Source of the DNA: VXNJ01 sp009840625
GTDB taxonomy: Bacteria > Chloroflexota > UBA11872 > VXNJ01
NCBI GenBank assembly: GCA_965207915.1
Contig: OZ242304.1
Coordinates: forward strand, 1,054,001 to 1,118,000
Length of the DNA: 64,000 bases
Direction: 5' to 3'
Part shown: piece after piece, positions 26,461 through 34,337 of the stretch
How the letters are laid out: each line of letters begins with the position of its first letter
Position numbering within the stretch: the stretch's first letter is position 1
Program-made: the position numbers and the translations under genes
Notes under the pieces: model-generated
Databases searched by the model: none
What the model saw: the letters and a program-made list of their open reading frames with translations, nothing else
Told to the model about the DNA's origin: nothing

Positions 26461-27906
26461 CTACCAGACGGAGAGGCGCTCGGGTAAGGGATCGACGGTG
26501 AACGCCATCCGGTCGGCGAGCCGCTCGTAGAGTTCGAGTTTTAGTTCGCGGTGTTCGGGACTGTCCCACAGGTTCACGTTCTCGCCGGGATCGGACCCTA
26601 GGTCGTAGAGTTCGCCGCCGCCGGTGCCATGGGCGGCCACCAACTTGGCGTTGCGGGTGCGAACCACGGTCACCTGCGCGCTGGGCTCCAGGTGCCAGGG
26701 CATCGCGTTGTAGTACTCGGAATAAATGTCGTCGCGATGCGCGTTGCGGTCGGCCTGTCCGGTCAGGATTGGCCAGAGCGATTTTGCCTGCATACCCGGC
26801 GGGTGGGCGATTCCGCATGCATCCAGGATGGTGGGGGCGATGTCGGAGAGTTCGATCAAGGCGCTCGAGCGGACGCCCTCCGGGACGTGACCGGGCCAGG
26901 ACACGATAAAGGGGACCCGGATAGCGCATTCGTACATGTAGGGCCCTTTCCAGTAGATCCCGTGGTCGCCCAGCATTTCGCCATGGTCGGACATGAAGAT
27001 CACGATCGTGTTCTCCGCCTGGCCGGAAGCCTCGAGGTGGTCGAGCAACCGTCCGACCTGGTCGTCGATCAGATCGCACATGGCGTAGTAGGCGGCCTTG
27101 ATCAGGCGGTGATCGTAATCTGACATCTCCGGATACACGTGCGCTTTGCTGGAAGCGTAGGCGCCTTCGTGGTCGATGCGCTGGAATTCGGGCTTTTCGT
27201 CGAGTTCCCCTTCCACGTAATTGGGCAGCGGCAAGTCATCCAGGCGGTCCAGGTACCGCTCGAGGTAGGCGCGCGGGGGATCGAAGCTGTGGTGGGGGTC
27301 GAAGATGTTGATCGAATACAGCCAGGGCGCATCGAATCCGGTCCGCGAGTTGATAAAGTCCATCGCTTTGTTCACGCACCAGGTGGTCTGGTGCCACTCG
27401 GCGTCCATGCCGGCCTGGACGTGTTCATTGCCTTCAAACGGCTGGGTCGAGTATTCGCGTCCGTTTTGCTCGAGCCAGTTGATGTACTGGTTATTCGGCC
27501 AGTTGCGTCCCGGGTGGTGCGACCAGTCAAAGACTGCGTAACCGTCGTCGATGCGGCGTTCGCCCATGGGGGCGGCAGTCTCATTGCAGGCTGAGATATG
27601 CAGTTTGCCGGATAGTCCGCAGTAATAGCCCTCGTCGGCCATGATCTTGGTGATCAGGAGCTCGTCGGCAGGGATGTCGGCCCCGTTCTGGCGTCCCCGG
27701 CAGGTCCGCGGGTAACGCCCGGTCAGAAAGCTGGCTCGGCTTGGCGTGCAGACCGAGCTCTGCGAGAAGCAGTAGTCAAAGGTCATGCCGCGTTCAGCCA
27801 GGCGGTCAATGTTGGGCGTGCTGACCCATTCGTTGCCGTAGACCCCCAGCGTGTCCCAACGCTGCTGGTCAGTACAAATCCAGAGGATGTTGGGGCGATT
27901 GGACAT
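26461..27906 (-). CDS. Sulfatase (alkaline-phosphatase superfamily, Cys-type)
   Basis: Type I sulfatase, 481 residues, hydrolysing a sulfate ester. The formylglycine site is C53 in VCTPSRAS; the N-terminal metal ligands are in ICTDQQ, and further ligands in SDHGEMLGDHG. No signal peptide is evident, so it acts in the cytoplasm, as choline-sulfatase and some carbohydrate sulfatases do. Activation needs a formylglycine-generating or radical-SAM enzyme, which is not in this window. It is followed 18 bases later by an aldo/keto reductase. Substrate not identifiable: choline-O-sulfate, a sulfated sugar, or a phosphonate ester in some relatives. Confidence 0.92.
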   Translation of the reverse strand: MSNRPNILWICTDQQRWDTLGVYGNEWVSTPNIDRLAERGMTFDYCFSQSSVCTPSRASFLTGRYPRTCRGRQNGADIPADELLITKIMADEGYYCGLSGKLHISACNETAAPMGERRIDDGYAVFDWSHHPGRNWPNNQYINWLEQNGREYSTQPFEGNEHVQAGMDAEWHQTTWCVNKAMDFINSRTGFDAPWLYSINIFDPHHSFDPPRAYLERYLDRLDDLPLPNYVEGELDEKPEFQRIDHEGAYASSKAHVYPEMSDYDHRLIKAAYYAMCDLIDDQVGRLLDHLEASGQAENTIVIFMSDHGEMLGDHGIYWKGPYMYECAIRVPFIVSWPGHVPEGVRSSALIELSDIAPTILDACGIAHPPGMQAKSLWPILTGQADRNAHRDDIYSEYYNAMPWHLEPSAQVTVVRTRNAKLVAAHGTGGGELYDLGSDPGENVNLWDSPEHRELKLELYERLADRMAFTVDPLPERLSVW

Positions 27907-28129
27907 AAGGCTCTTTATGTTTAGTGGCGGAATCGAGTCAACCCAATTGTTGCCCGGCCGCGCTCGCCAATACGACCTAGCAAGAGGCTCTCCGATTTCG
28001 CCGCCAGTCGGCCAATCTGGTCATGGCGAGTCAACCTCACCTGCAGTCAACTCAACCGAAACTACATACTGATGATGTTTGTCGTCAATCTCAATGAGCA
28101 CCCTTGCTGATGTGTGCATCCCGACGAGC

Positions 28130-28134
28130 AGGAG
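28130..28134 (+). promoter_or_regulatory. Ribosome-binding site AGGAG deciding a GTG start
   Basis: AGGAG lies eight bases ahead of the GTG at 28143, ideal spacing. It selects this start over a longer open frame beginning at 28104. Confidence 0.65.
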
Positions 28135-28142
28135 ATTCGAAG

Positions 28143-28415
28143 GTGGCGCGAATTCATCTGGTTCTGCCGGACTCCGACAAGGACCAGTTAGTACATCAAG
28201 CGCGATCAGAAGGAATGAGTCTGAGTCAATGGATTCGGACCGCAGCTCACGAACGATTGGAACGCTCGCACAACGATGCTCCCTGGTCGTTAGAAGAACT
28301 CGAGAGCTTTTTCGGCAAATGTGACGAACTCGTCGGGCCGGAAAACGAACCGGATTGGGACGAACACCGTCGGGTGCTTGATCGGTCGCATTCGAATGGG
28401 AATCCGGGTTCATGA
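28143..28415 (+). CDS. VapB-like ribbon-helix-helix antitoxin
   Basis: Protein of 90 residues: an N-terminal strand VARIHLVLPD followed by two helices (EGMSLSQWIRTAAHERL) as in ribbon-helix-helix DNA-binding antitoxins, then a linker and a C-terminal tail (FFGKCDELVG, PDWDEH) typical of the antitoxin group paired with PIN-domain toxins. The GTG at 28143 has a strong AGGAG. The stop TGA lies in ATGATG, a four-base coupling to the next start, as in toxin-antitoxin operons; but the following frame codes for only 34 residues. It opens the low-G+C accessory island. The family assignment rests on my recognition of the pattern, not on a search. Confidence 0.6.
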   Translation: MARIHLVLPDSDKDQLVHQARSEGMSLSQWIRTAAHERLERSHNDAPWSLEELESFFGKCDELVGPENEPDWDEHRRVLDRSHSNGNPGS

Positions 28416-28516
28416 TGTTCGTTAGTCCCGGAAATGTAGCCAATACCACCTGCAAGGTGTGCGAAGAGACACTTGCCGATGCCTCGGCCGCCGGGGCTGA
28501 TCGGTGCAAAGAGTAA
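28412..28516 (+). pseudogene. 34-codon frame at the expected toxin position (possible PIN toxin remnant)
   Basis: The ATG overlaps the antitoxin stop by four bases. The product begins MMFV and then GNV, which can be lined up with the MxFVDxN start of PIN-domain toxins, but the conserved aspartate is missing and the frame ends after 34 residues (ending DRCKE). I read it as the stump of a lost toxin gene. It could instead be a small unrelated peptide with a CxxC pair (CKVC), or non-coding. Confidence 0.3.
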
Positions 28517-28521
28517 ACCAA

Positions 28522-28770
28522 ATGGGGTTTTTCGGTCCGGGTTCCAAGGACGCCAGGCGCAAGGACGTCTGGGCGCTCGAGGACGAAATCAAGGAGCTGC
28601 GCAAAGAGCTGACCCAAGACCGCGCGCAGCGAGAGGAAGAAAGCCTGGAACGCCAACGCGAATTGGCCGAGTCTGCGGCCGAGGTCGAGCACCAGGCCGA
28701 GCTGGACAGGGTGATGCGCCGCCGCGCCGCAAGTACTGACTGGTGGCGCGGCCGGCCGCCAGCGGGATAA
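28522..28770 (+). CDS. Small charged coiled-coil protein, unknown
   Basis: About 82 residues from ATG 28522 (a GTG at 28504 is also in frame). Opening MGFFGPGSKDARRK is followed by a long Glu/Arg/Lys helix with heptad-like spacing (DEIKELRKELTQDRAQREEE, then LAESAAEVEHQAELDRVM) and a short tail TDWWRGRPPAG. No membrane segment or enzyme motif. Its G+C is higher than that of the surrounding island. I do not recognise the family; a scaffold or DNA-associated accessory protein is possible. Confidence 0.5.
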   Translation: MGFFGPGSKDARRKDVWALEDEIKELRKELTQDRAQREEESLERQRELAESAAEVEHQAELDRVMRRRAASTDWWRGRPPAG

Positions 28771-28861
28771 ATGGAAACGCCGCCGACCCTGAGATCAATG
28801 GCGCTACAAGCGCGCTAAGCGCGCATCAGGTGATCAGTACGAATAGATCAGACTAATCCCG

Positions 28862-29116
28862 TCATCGGGCGTGACCGCGGTTGGCCACGTGTTTGCGAAA
28901 CCATTGCAGGCAGCTGTTGACCACCACCTCGTCGCTCTCGCCATCGTTGTAGTCGCCGGTGTGCCATGCCTCAGCGACGCCCTCGATGCCTCTGAGTGTG
29001 ATGAACGATAGGCTCAAATGTTTTCGTTTGAGCGGTGGACAGGCCGCATCCACACTGGTACCCTGCGTGGCAATCCCTCCGAAACGCCAAGCGTGTTGAA
29101 TGGGACTTGGATACAT
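28862..29116 (-). CDS. Hypothetical protein, possibly a gene fragment
   Basis: An 84-codon frame. The central and C-terminal part (HTGDYNDGESDEVVVNSCLQWFRKHV) has the look of a real protein tail, with an amphipathic last helix, as in some alpha/beta-hydrolase ends, but the first 30 residues look random. No ribosome-binding site was seen. It may be the 3' remnant of a longer gene whose 5' part has been lost. Low confidence that it is expressed. Confidence 0.3.
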   Translation of the reverse strand: MYPSPIQHAWRFGGIATQGTSVDAACPPLKRKHLSLSFITLRGIEGVAEAWHTGDYNDGESDEVVVNSCLQWFRKHVANRGHAR

Positions 29117-29824
29117 CAGCCAAAGTCCCGCAGGGATTCCCGTGCCTCAATCTGCCGTCGCGCAGACTCGGCGCGCTAAATGACAGCTTCGGGCTACTCG
29201 GTGACGCGGTCGTCCAAATCTGCCCGATGGATCAGGCCGGCGCCGTACCAGAGCGTCAGTTACATTTCCGAGATTTGGTAATTCAAGTTCGCGACATTTG
29301 TCACTCGGCGAATTGCCGGCTCCGCAATTTACGCCAGATCAAGACATTCGACTGGGTATTCGACGCGACCGCTTCGGCGCTGACCTGAACCGACGACATT
29401 ACCGGTTAGACCACCCAGGGTAATTCGAATCAAACCTTCGAATGCTGGAGGCGCTCCCGCAGCCCCCAGAAACCTGCATCAGTCACGCTTCAATCGGAAA
29501 CTGAGTTGCTTGCCAAAACTCGTGGCCAAGGTGATTGAACTAGGTGCGACGACTAGTTGCACGGTTTCAGTAACCACCGCAATTGCAACTCCTTTTCGGA
29601 GGTTTTGCCGGGCCCGCGAAGCCTTAGTAAATCAGCCAGGGCGTTTCACCGCCACTTCGCGCCTGAAAGGGGCGTCAACGTGGGGATTTCCGGGTTTTCC
29701 AGTGACACGCATTCGGCCCGCACCCGCCAAGAATTTACACATCCACCGCTACGGCCAAAACTGCACACTTTTTTGTTTCACATTGGGTACCGTCGGTAAA
29801 GTCGGATTTTGAGTTGATTGGCTC
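29117..29824. other. 708-bp stretch without a convincing gene
   Basis: Open frames of about 100 codons exist here on the plus strand (29035-29388 and 29510-29812) but they show no domain, no ribosome-binding site and no believable codon pattern. The 3' part is A+T-richer and precedes the nuclease-helicase gene, so it should hold that gene's promoter; a weak match TTGTTT (29773) and TAAAGT (29797) with 18 bases between is present. No repeat array or RNA fold was recognised. Confidence 0.5.
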
Positions 29825-32800
29825 ATGGCCACTAACGGTAGCGGCCCACGAAGTTGTTCCAACTGCGGCCGCCGTATGGTGCTTCGCGTTGCGCGTCGTG
29901 GTGCTCGGGCGGGCTCCAAATTTTGGGGATGCACGGGATTTCCGGATTGCCGAGAAACCCGACCATATGCCGACCCTGCAGCGGATGCCGCGATTGAATC
30001 GCGGATTGGGCATCAATCTGGGGCCGCCATAAATGGCAAGCGCCCCGGCAACGCCGGGGGTGCTTCAGGAGCAACAAAATCACGCCGTGGCCAGGAAACA
30101 AGTTTGTTTGACCCTGGAGTCACCTGGACCGATGCGACGTTGCAGCGGCCGGGGTGGGTAGTCCGGTATGACAGTGTGGGAGGAACGCTGCGGGCAACTG
30201 GCGGACACGGCGCCATTGGGCATCGACTCGATCAGTGCTATCTGGCGCGGACCGAATCCTCCCAGCGGCCAACACCGGGAGCGTACCAGGTTTCCGGCCT
30301 TCTGCGCAACGTAATTCAACGCGGTCGTCACTCCCCATTACATCCAGAGGCCGAATCGGTGGTCCTGGAGGCGGCCGGTCTATCCAATTTCGTTGAGCTA
30401 ACCGGCTTGCCAGGTGATTTGGCAATGACGCTGTCGGCTGCAGGTCGTGCCAAAACATCCCATATGCGCGATCAGGTTCAGCAAGTTGATATTGGCGCCA
30501 AATTGAAAGTCGACTCGAACCTGACCTTCGGCTCAGACGAGGAATTGGAGTTTCTAACCGGGTGGCTCCCACAAATCTCGGATTGGGCTGCACGCTGGTC
30601 TGCTCCACAGGCGCCATTCGGTGCGCTGCTGGGTTTTCCGTCAGGGCGGATTCACGAGGCTAGGCGTGCTGACTTTTTCGTACCAACTCCAGACGGTAGC
30701 GGATTCATCGTCGAAATTGACGGTATCCAACACCAAGGCAGCATCGCCTCTGACAGAGAACGCGATGAGCTGCTTTCATCGGCTGACTTTGAGGTGTTGC
30801 GCATTCCAGCGGGGGATATCCGGAATCCGGAGCGACCCGGAATTAAACGCTTGAAAGAAGTCTTCTCAAAGTCGCTTTCGCCAGGTAACGACGTCCTATC
30901 AGGACTTTCGGTTCTGCACCGCGGGCCGATTGAGGTGCATCGCGCAGTGCTTGCAATTTGCGATGCGATGGCAAATGGATTACTGGGCCAAGACCGCTGG
31001 GAAATCCAGATTGAAGGTTGTTCCAGTTGGCTACCCGAGGCAATTGCACCATATATGAATCTCTTGTTGGGATTCGATCGGATCTGGCAGCTAGCGGGAA
31101 GTCCGGAGGTGATTTGCCTGCGTTCTACGGGCGTGAGACTCGCGCTCAGGCGCACTGAGAACGGATACGAAGTCGATCCGTCAATCAAATTCGGCGAACC
31201 AGCGATTCGGATTCGGTTCGAGCCCGATCGCGGGCCTTGCGAAGTGTTACCGAAATTGGATGCGACGGCGCAAATCGTTATTCGCGACGCGCGCTTGCCG
31301 GTCGAATTCGCCGCCAGCGACATCATGATCGAATCAATTCCGAATCCGCCAAATCCTTCTCTTGCAGAGTTGACTTGGGGTCTGCGGCAGGTGCTGAAAG
31401 CGGTATTTGCAAAAAGCGACTTTCGGCCAGATCAGCTCGAACCGCTGGTTGAGGTCCTCTCAGGCCGAGATTGCGCGGTGTTGTTGCCTACCGGAGCAGG
31501 CAAGAGCCTGATTTATCAGCTGGCCGGAATTTGCCTTGCCGGTCCGGTGTTGGTGATCGACCCGTTGGTTGCTCTCATCGAGGACCAAGCCCAGGGTCTG
31601 CGCGATCACGGATTCGATCGCCTTGCTGAGATTTCGCGGTTTACGAGTATGCGGGGTCTGACCGCACAAGCGATCGGCGACCTAGCCGCCGCTAGGTTGC
31701 AGTTTGTTTTCGTTGCACCCGAGAGATTGCAGAGTCCGGGATTTCGCAGTGCACTCCGGACTCTATCTCACTCGGGAACCCCGGTGGCCTTGGCGGTGAT
31801 CGACGAAGCGCATTGCGTTTCAGAATGGGGTCACGACTTCAGGCCTGCCTATCTCGGACTGGGTCGTGTAGTGCGGGAATTCTGCAGGGGCCCAAGCGGT
31901 CGCCCGCCAGCGCTACTGGCGTTGACTGGGACTGCCTCCCGGGTCGTACTCAAAGATTTGGTCCGCGAACTCGAAATCGCACCCACAAGCGAAAACAGCA
32001 TCGTCCGCCCGACCAGTTTTGATCGGGCCGAATTGAATTTTCAGGTAATCAATGCCGCTCCAGACGAGGCTGAGGCCGCCCTGATCGGGGCGATCAAGGC
32101 GATGCCAAGGAAATTTCGCGTCGCCGAACGTGAGTTTTTCACCCCGCGCGGAAATCGCACCTATTCCGGGATCGTTTTCTGTCCGCACGTAAACGGCAGA
32201 CACGGCATTCTGAATGTGGCCGAAGCAATTGGCCCAACGATTGGCGGACCGGTGGTCTTTTACTCGGGCGGCGCACCCAAAGATTGGGATGGCGAGGAAT
32301 GGGAGAACCGAAAACGCTCAAACGCCCAGCATTTCAAGGGCAATCAGGTTCCGGTGCTGGTAGCGACGAAATCTTATGGCATGGGAATTGACAAACCAAA
32401 CGTTCGTTTCGTAGTCCATTACGGCCTCCCGTCCAGCATCGAATCCTTCTACCAGGAAGTTGGGCGGGCGGGTCGAGACCAGAAGGACGCGCATTGCACG
32501 CTAGTGCTGATCGAAAATGACGAGCGTCGGGCCCGTACGCTGCTATCTGCTGACGCCAGACTGGAACAGGTCCGGAGAATCAATGCCGATGTCGGCTACT
32601 ACGATGCCGATGACGTTACCCGCCAGCTGTTTTTTCATTTGAATTCCTTCGCTGGCGTCGAATCGGATATCGCGGACGTCAAATCGCTAATCGGTGAAGT
32701 CGGTGAAGTCGGACGTCCTCGGACGGCGGAGGTGCCGTTCGGCCTCCGAAGCCGGGTTGGCCGCGAACGGTCAATTCACCGATTGGTGTTGCTTGGGTTG

Positions 32801-33664
32801 GTGGCCAACTATGCAGTGGAATGGGGCAGCCAACGGTTTACGTTGCGCCTGACTGATTGCGATGCGCCGGAAATAGTCGAAAGATTCATCGAATACGTCC
32901 GGCAAATACAACCCGCTCGGGCAGAAAAGGCCAGTGATGATTCGGCGGAATTGGCTTCAAGCGACTTGACTGCGGCCGCACTAGGGTGCGCCAGATTGTT
33001 GATCGAATTCGCATACGAATTCATCGAGGGATCTCGGCGCCGATCGCTTCGCGAAATGTGGCTCGCGGCTCGGGAATCGGTTCCCGATCCCAACCGTATG
33101 CTGCGATCCAGAATCCTTGACTATCTGATGGAGGGTGATGTTTCCCATGCCCTAGAGCAAATGGTCGAATCGGAGCAATTCAATTTCTCGGTTTGGACCG
33201 GATACCTCGACGAATTACAGGGTTCGGGGGAATTACTTGATTTGCGGGGATCGACCGGGCGGTTATTGTCTTCGTATCCGGACCATCCAGGGTTGTTGCT
33301 GGCACGTGCAATCGCGGAAGTTGTCGGTCCAGTTGGTGATCTGCGCGAATTCCAGTACAACCTCCAAGCCTCCTTGGAATCGTCGCGCTTGAATTACGGC
33401 AGCGACGCTGACGCAACTCTCGAATTAATCGATTGGTTGTTCGAGCGATCCCTAGATTGGCGAACAGGATCCTGTACAGCGGCTTATATCGCCGTTTCTA
33501 ATGCGTTGCGTGGGAGCCCGCATTCCGCCAAAGTTAGAGAGTTGGTGCTTTGCTCGGGTGAAGCGGACCTGGGATCCCGGGTTCTGGCTCTCGGTGAGGC
33601 TCTCGACGACTCCGCAAAAAGGCTGGAAGAAGCCGTGGCTTTGACTGCAAGGATCCTTGAATGA
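29825..33664 (+). CDS. Zinc finger/PD-(D/E)XK-like nuclease/RecQ-like helicase fusion
   Basis: Very large protein, 1279 residues, built of three recognisable parts. Residues 11-42 form a topoisomerase I type C4 zinc finger (C11, C14, C36, C42; SCSNCG and FWGCTGFPDC). Around residues 270-340 is a nuclease-like block of the DUF559/Vsr type: RRADFFVP, VEIDGIQHQ and FEVLRIPAGD. From about residue 535 comes a RecQ-type SF2 helicase: FRPDQ, Walker A LLPTGAGKS (about 553), DEAH in VIDEAHCVSEWGHDFRPAY (about 658), motif VI QEVGRAGRD (about 879). A helical C-terminus of 350 residues has no known domain; no HRDC domain is seen. Its stop overlaps the next gene by four bases. G+C is lower than in metabolic neighbours. 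Likely DNA processing, repair or anti-phage defence. Confidence 0.85.
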   Translation: MATNGSGPRSCSNCGRRMVLRVARRGARAGSKFWGCTGFPDCRETRPYADPAADAAIESRIGHQSGAAINGKRPGNAGGASGATKSRRGQETSLFDPGVTWTDATLQRPGWVVRYDSVGGTLRATGGHGAIGHRLDQCYLARTESSQRPTPGAYQVSGLLRNVIQRGRHSPLHPEAESVVLEAAGLSNFVELTGLPGDLAMTLSAAGRAKTSHMRDQVQQVDIGAKLKVDSNLTFGSDEELEFLTGWLPQISDWAARWSAPQAPFGALLGFPSGRIHEARRADFFVPTPDGSGFIVEIDGIQHQGSIASDRERDELLSSADFEVLRIPAGDIRNPERPGIKRLKEVFSKSLSPGNDVLSGLSVLHRGPIEVHRAVLAICDAMANGLLGQDRWEIQIEGCSSWLPEAIAPYMNLLLGFDRIWQLAGSPEVICLRSTGVRLALRRTENGYEVDPSIKFGEPAIRIRFEPDRGPCEVLPKLDATAQIVIRDARLPVEFAASDIMIESIPNPPNPSLAELTWGLRQVLKAVFAKSDFRPDQLEPLVEVLSGRDCAVLLPTGAGKSLIYQLAGICLAGPVLVIDPLVALIEDQAQGLRDHGFDRLAEISRFTSMRGLTAQAIGDLAAARLQFVFVAPERLQSPGFRSALRTLSHSGTPVALAVIDEAHCVSEWGHDFRPAYLGLGRVVREFCRGPSGRPPALLALTGTASRVVLKDLVRELEIAPTSENSIVRPTSFDRAELNFQVINAAPDEAEAALIGAIKAMPRKFRVAEREFFTPRGNRTYSGIVFCPHVNGRHGILNVAEAIGPTIGGPVVFYSGGAPKDWDGEEWENRKRSNAQHFKGNQVPVLVATKSYGMGIDKPNVRFVVHYGLPSSIESFYQEVGRAGRDQKDAHCTLVLIENDERRARTLLSADARLEQVRRINADVGYYDADDVTRQLFFHLNSFAGVESDIADVKSLIGEVGEVGRPRTAEVPFGLRSRVGRERSIHRLVLLGLVANYAVEWGSQRFTLRLTDCDAPEIVERFIEYVRQIQPARAEKASDDSAELASSDLTAAALGCARLLIEFAYEFIEGSRRRSLREMWLAARESVPDPNRMLRSRILDYLMEGDVSHALEQMVESEQFNFSVWTGYLDELQGSGELLDLRGSTGRLLSSYPDHPGLLLARAIAEVVGPVGDLREFQYNLQASLESSRLNYGSDADATLELIDWLFERSLDWRTGSCTAAYIAVSNALRGSPHSAKVRELVLCSGEADLGSRVLALGEALDDSAKRLEEAVALTARILE

Positions 33665-34077
33665 ACGAACAACATTCATCGCCTGATTTCGAGGAAGTAG
33701 GGCGTCAATTCCGCGAGTCGGACCAATTGCTGCGCAAGGCTTACGAATCGCTGCAAAACTTGCTTGCCGACGAGGAACGAATGAAATCGCAGGAGGTCGC
33801 ACTGAGCGATGCCGCTAATGCGGTTGCCGGATACAGTACCGCTGCCCGAGATTTACTCAATGCCTCGCGCAACACCCTGACTGAAGCTGAGAAAACTCTG
33901 GAGGTTGGGCGCAACCTGATCGACGGTACTGCTCTGCGCCAAATCCAGAAGCAGGTGCAGAAAATCGATGAAGAAATCGGTGAAATCGAATCTCGATTCA
34001 ATCAGCGGATTTACGCAATTTCAGGAACCGCTATTGCGCTTCTCATCCTCATCCTCATTTTTGTAGTGCGAATGTAG
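33661..34077 (+). CDS. Coiled-coil protein with C-terminal membrane anchor
   Basis: Protein of 138 residues. Residues 1-115 are predicted helical with repeated heptad-like Leu/Ala/Ile spacing (QLLRKAYESLQNLL, IQKQVQKIDEEIGEIESRF), and the last 20 residues (ISGTAIALLILILIFVVRM) form one membrane helix, so it would be tail-anchored with the coiled coil in the cytoplasm. ATG overlaps the helicase stop (ATGA), so it is translationally coupled to the nuclease-helicase and probably stoichiometrically linked to it. No known family. It may recruit the helicase to the membrane or act as an effector; both are inference. Confidence 0.75.
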   Translation: MNEQHSSPDFEEVGRQFRESDQLLRKAYESLQNLLADEERMKSQEVALSDAANAVAGYSTAARDLLNASRNTLTEAEKTLEVGRNLIDGTALRQIQKQVQKIDEEIGEIESRFNQRIYAISGTAIALLILILIFVVRM

Positions 34078-34337
34078 GACCGAGTCCTAGAAGCGTTCCC
34101 GGAATGTGGGTGGTTGACGTGCGTTTCAGTCACCACTGAGCTGGATACATAGACCTGTTCGGCAGCTTGAAGCAGCGTTCTATAGATTCACAGAATCTTC
34201 GCGATTGACTGAACCGTTGAAAACGCTGGGCAAATCTCAGCAGACTGCTGTTGTCTCGAGGATTAATACGATCCTGTCGAAGAAGTGAATGCCTTTAAGG
34301 GCTACGGCGCGCATACCCGGTATTCCGGAGGAATCCA

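Noticed and set aside
28021..28692. 223-codon minus-strand open frame
   Set aside because: Antisense to the antitoxin and coiled-coil genes, which have a good ribosome-binding site and protein-like sequence.
29035..29388. 117-codon plus-strand open frame
   Set aside because: No domain, no ribosome-binding site, overlaps another doubtful frame; composition looks random.
29510..29812. 100-codon plus-strand open frame before the nuclease-helicase
   Set aside because: No recognisable protein features; more likely the leader/promoter region.
34075..34089. TAGGAC-CGA-GTCCTA palindrome at the stop of the membrane coiled-coil gene
   Set aside because: Short stem, three-base loop and no T-run; not convincing as a terminator.
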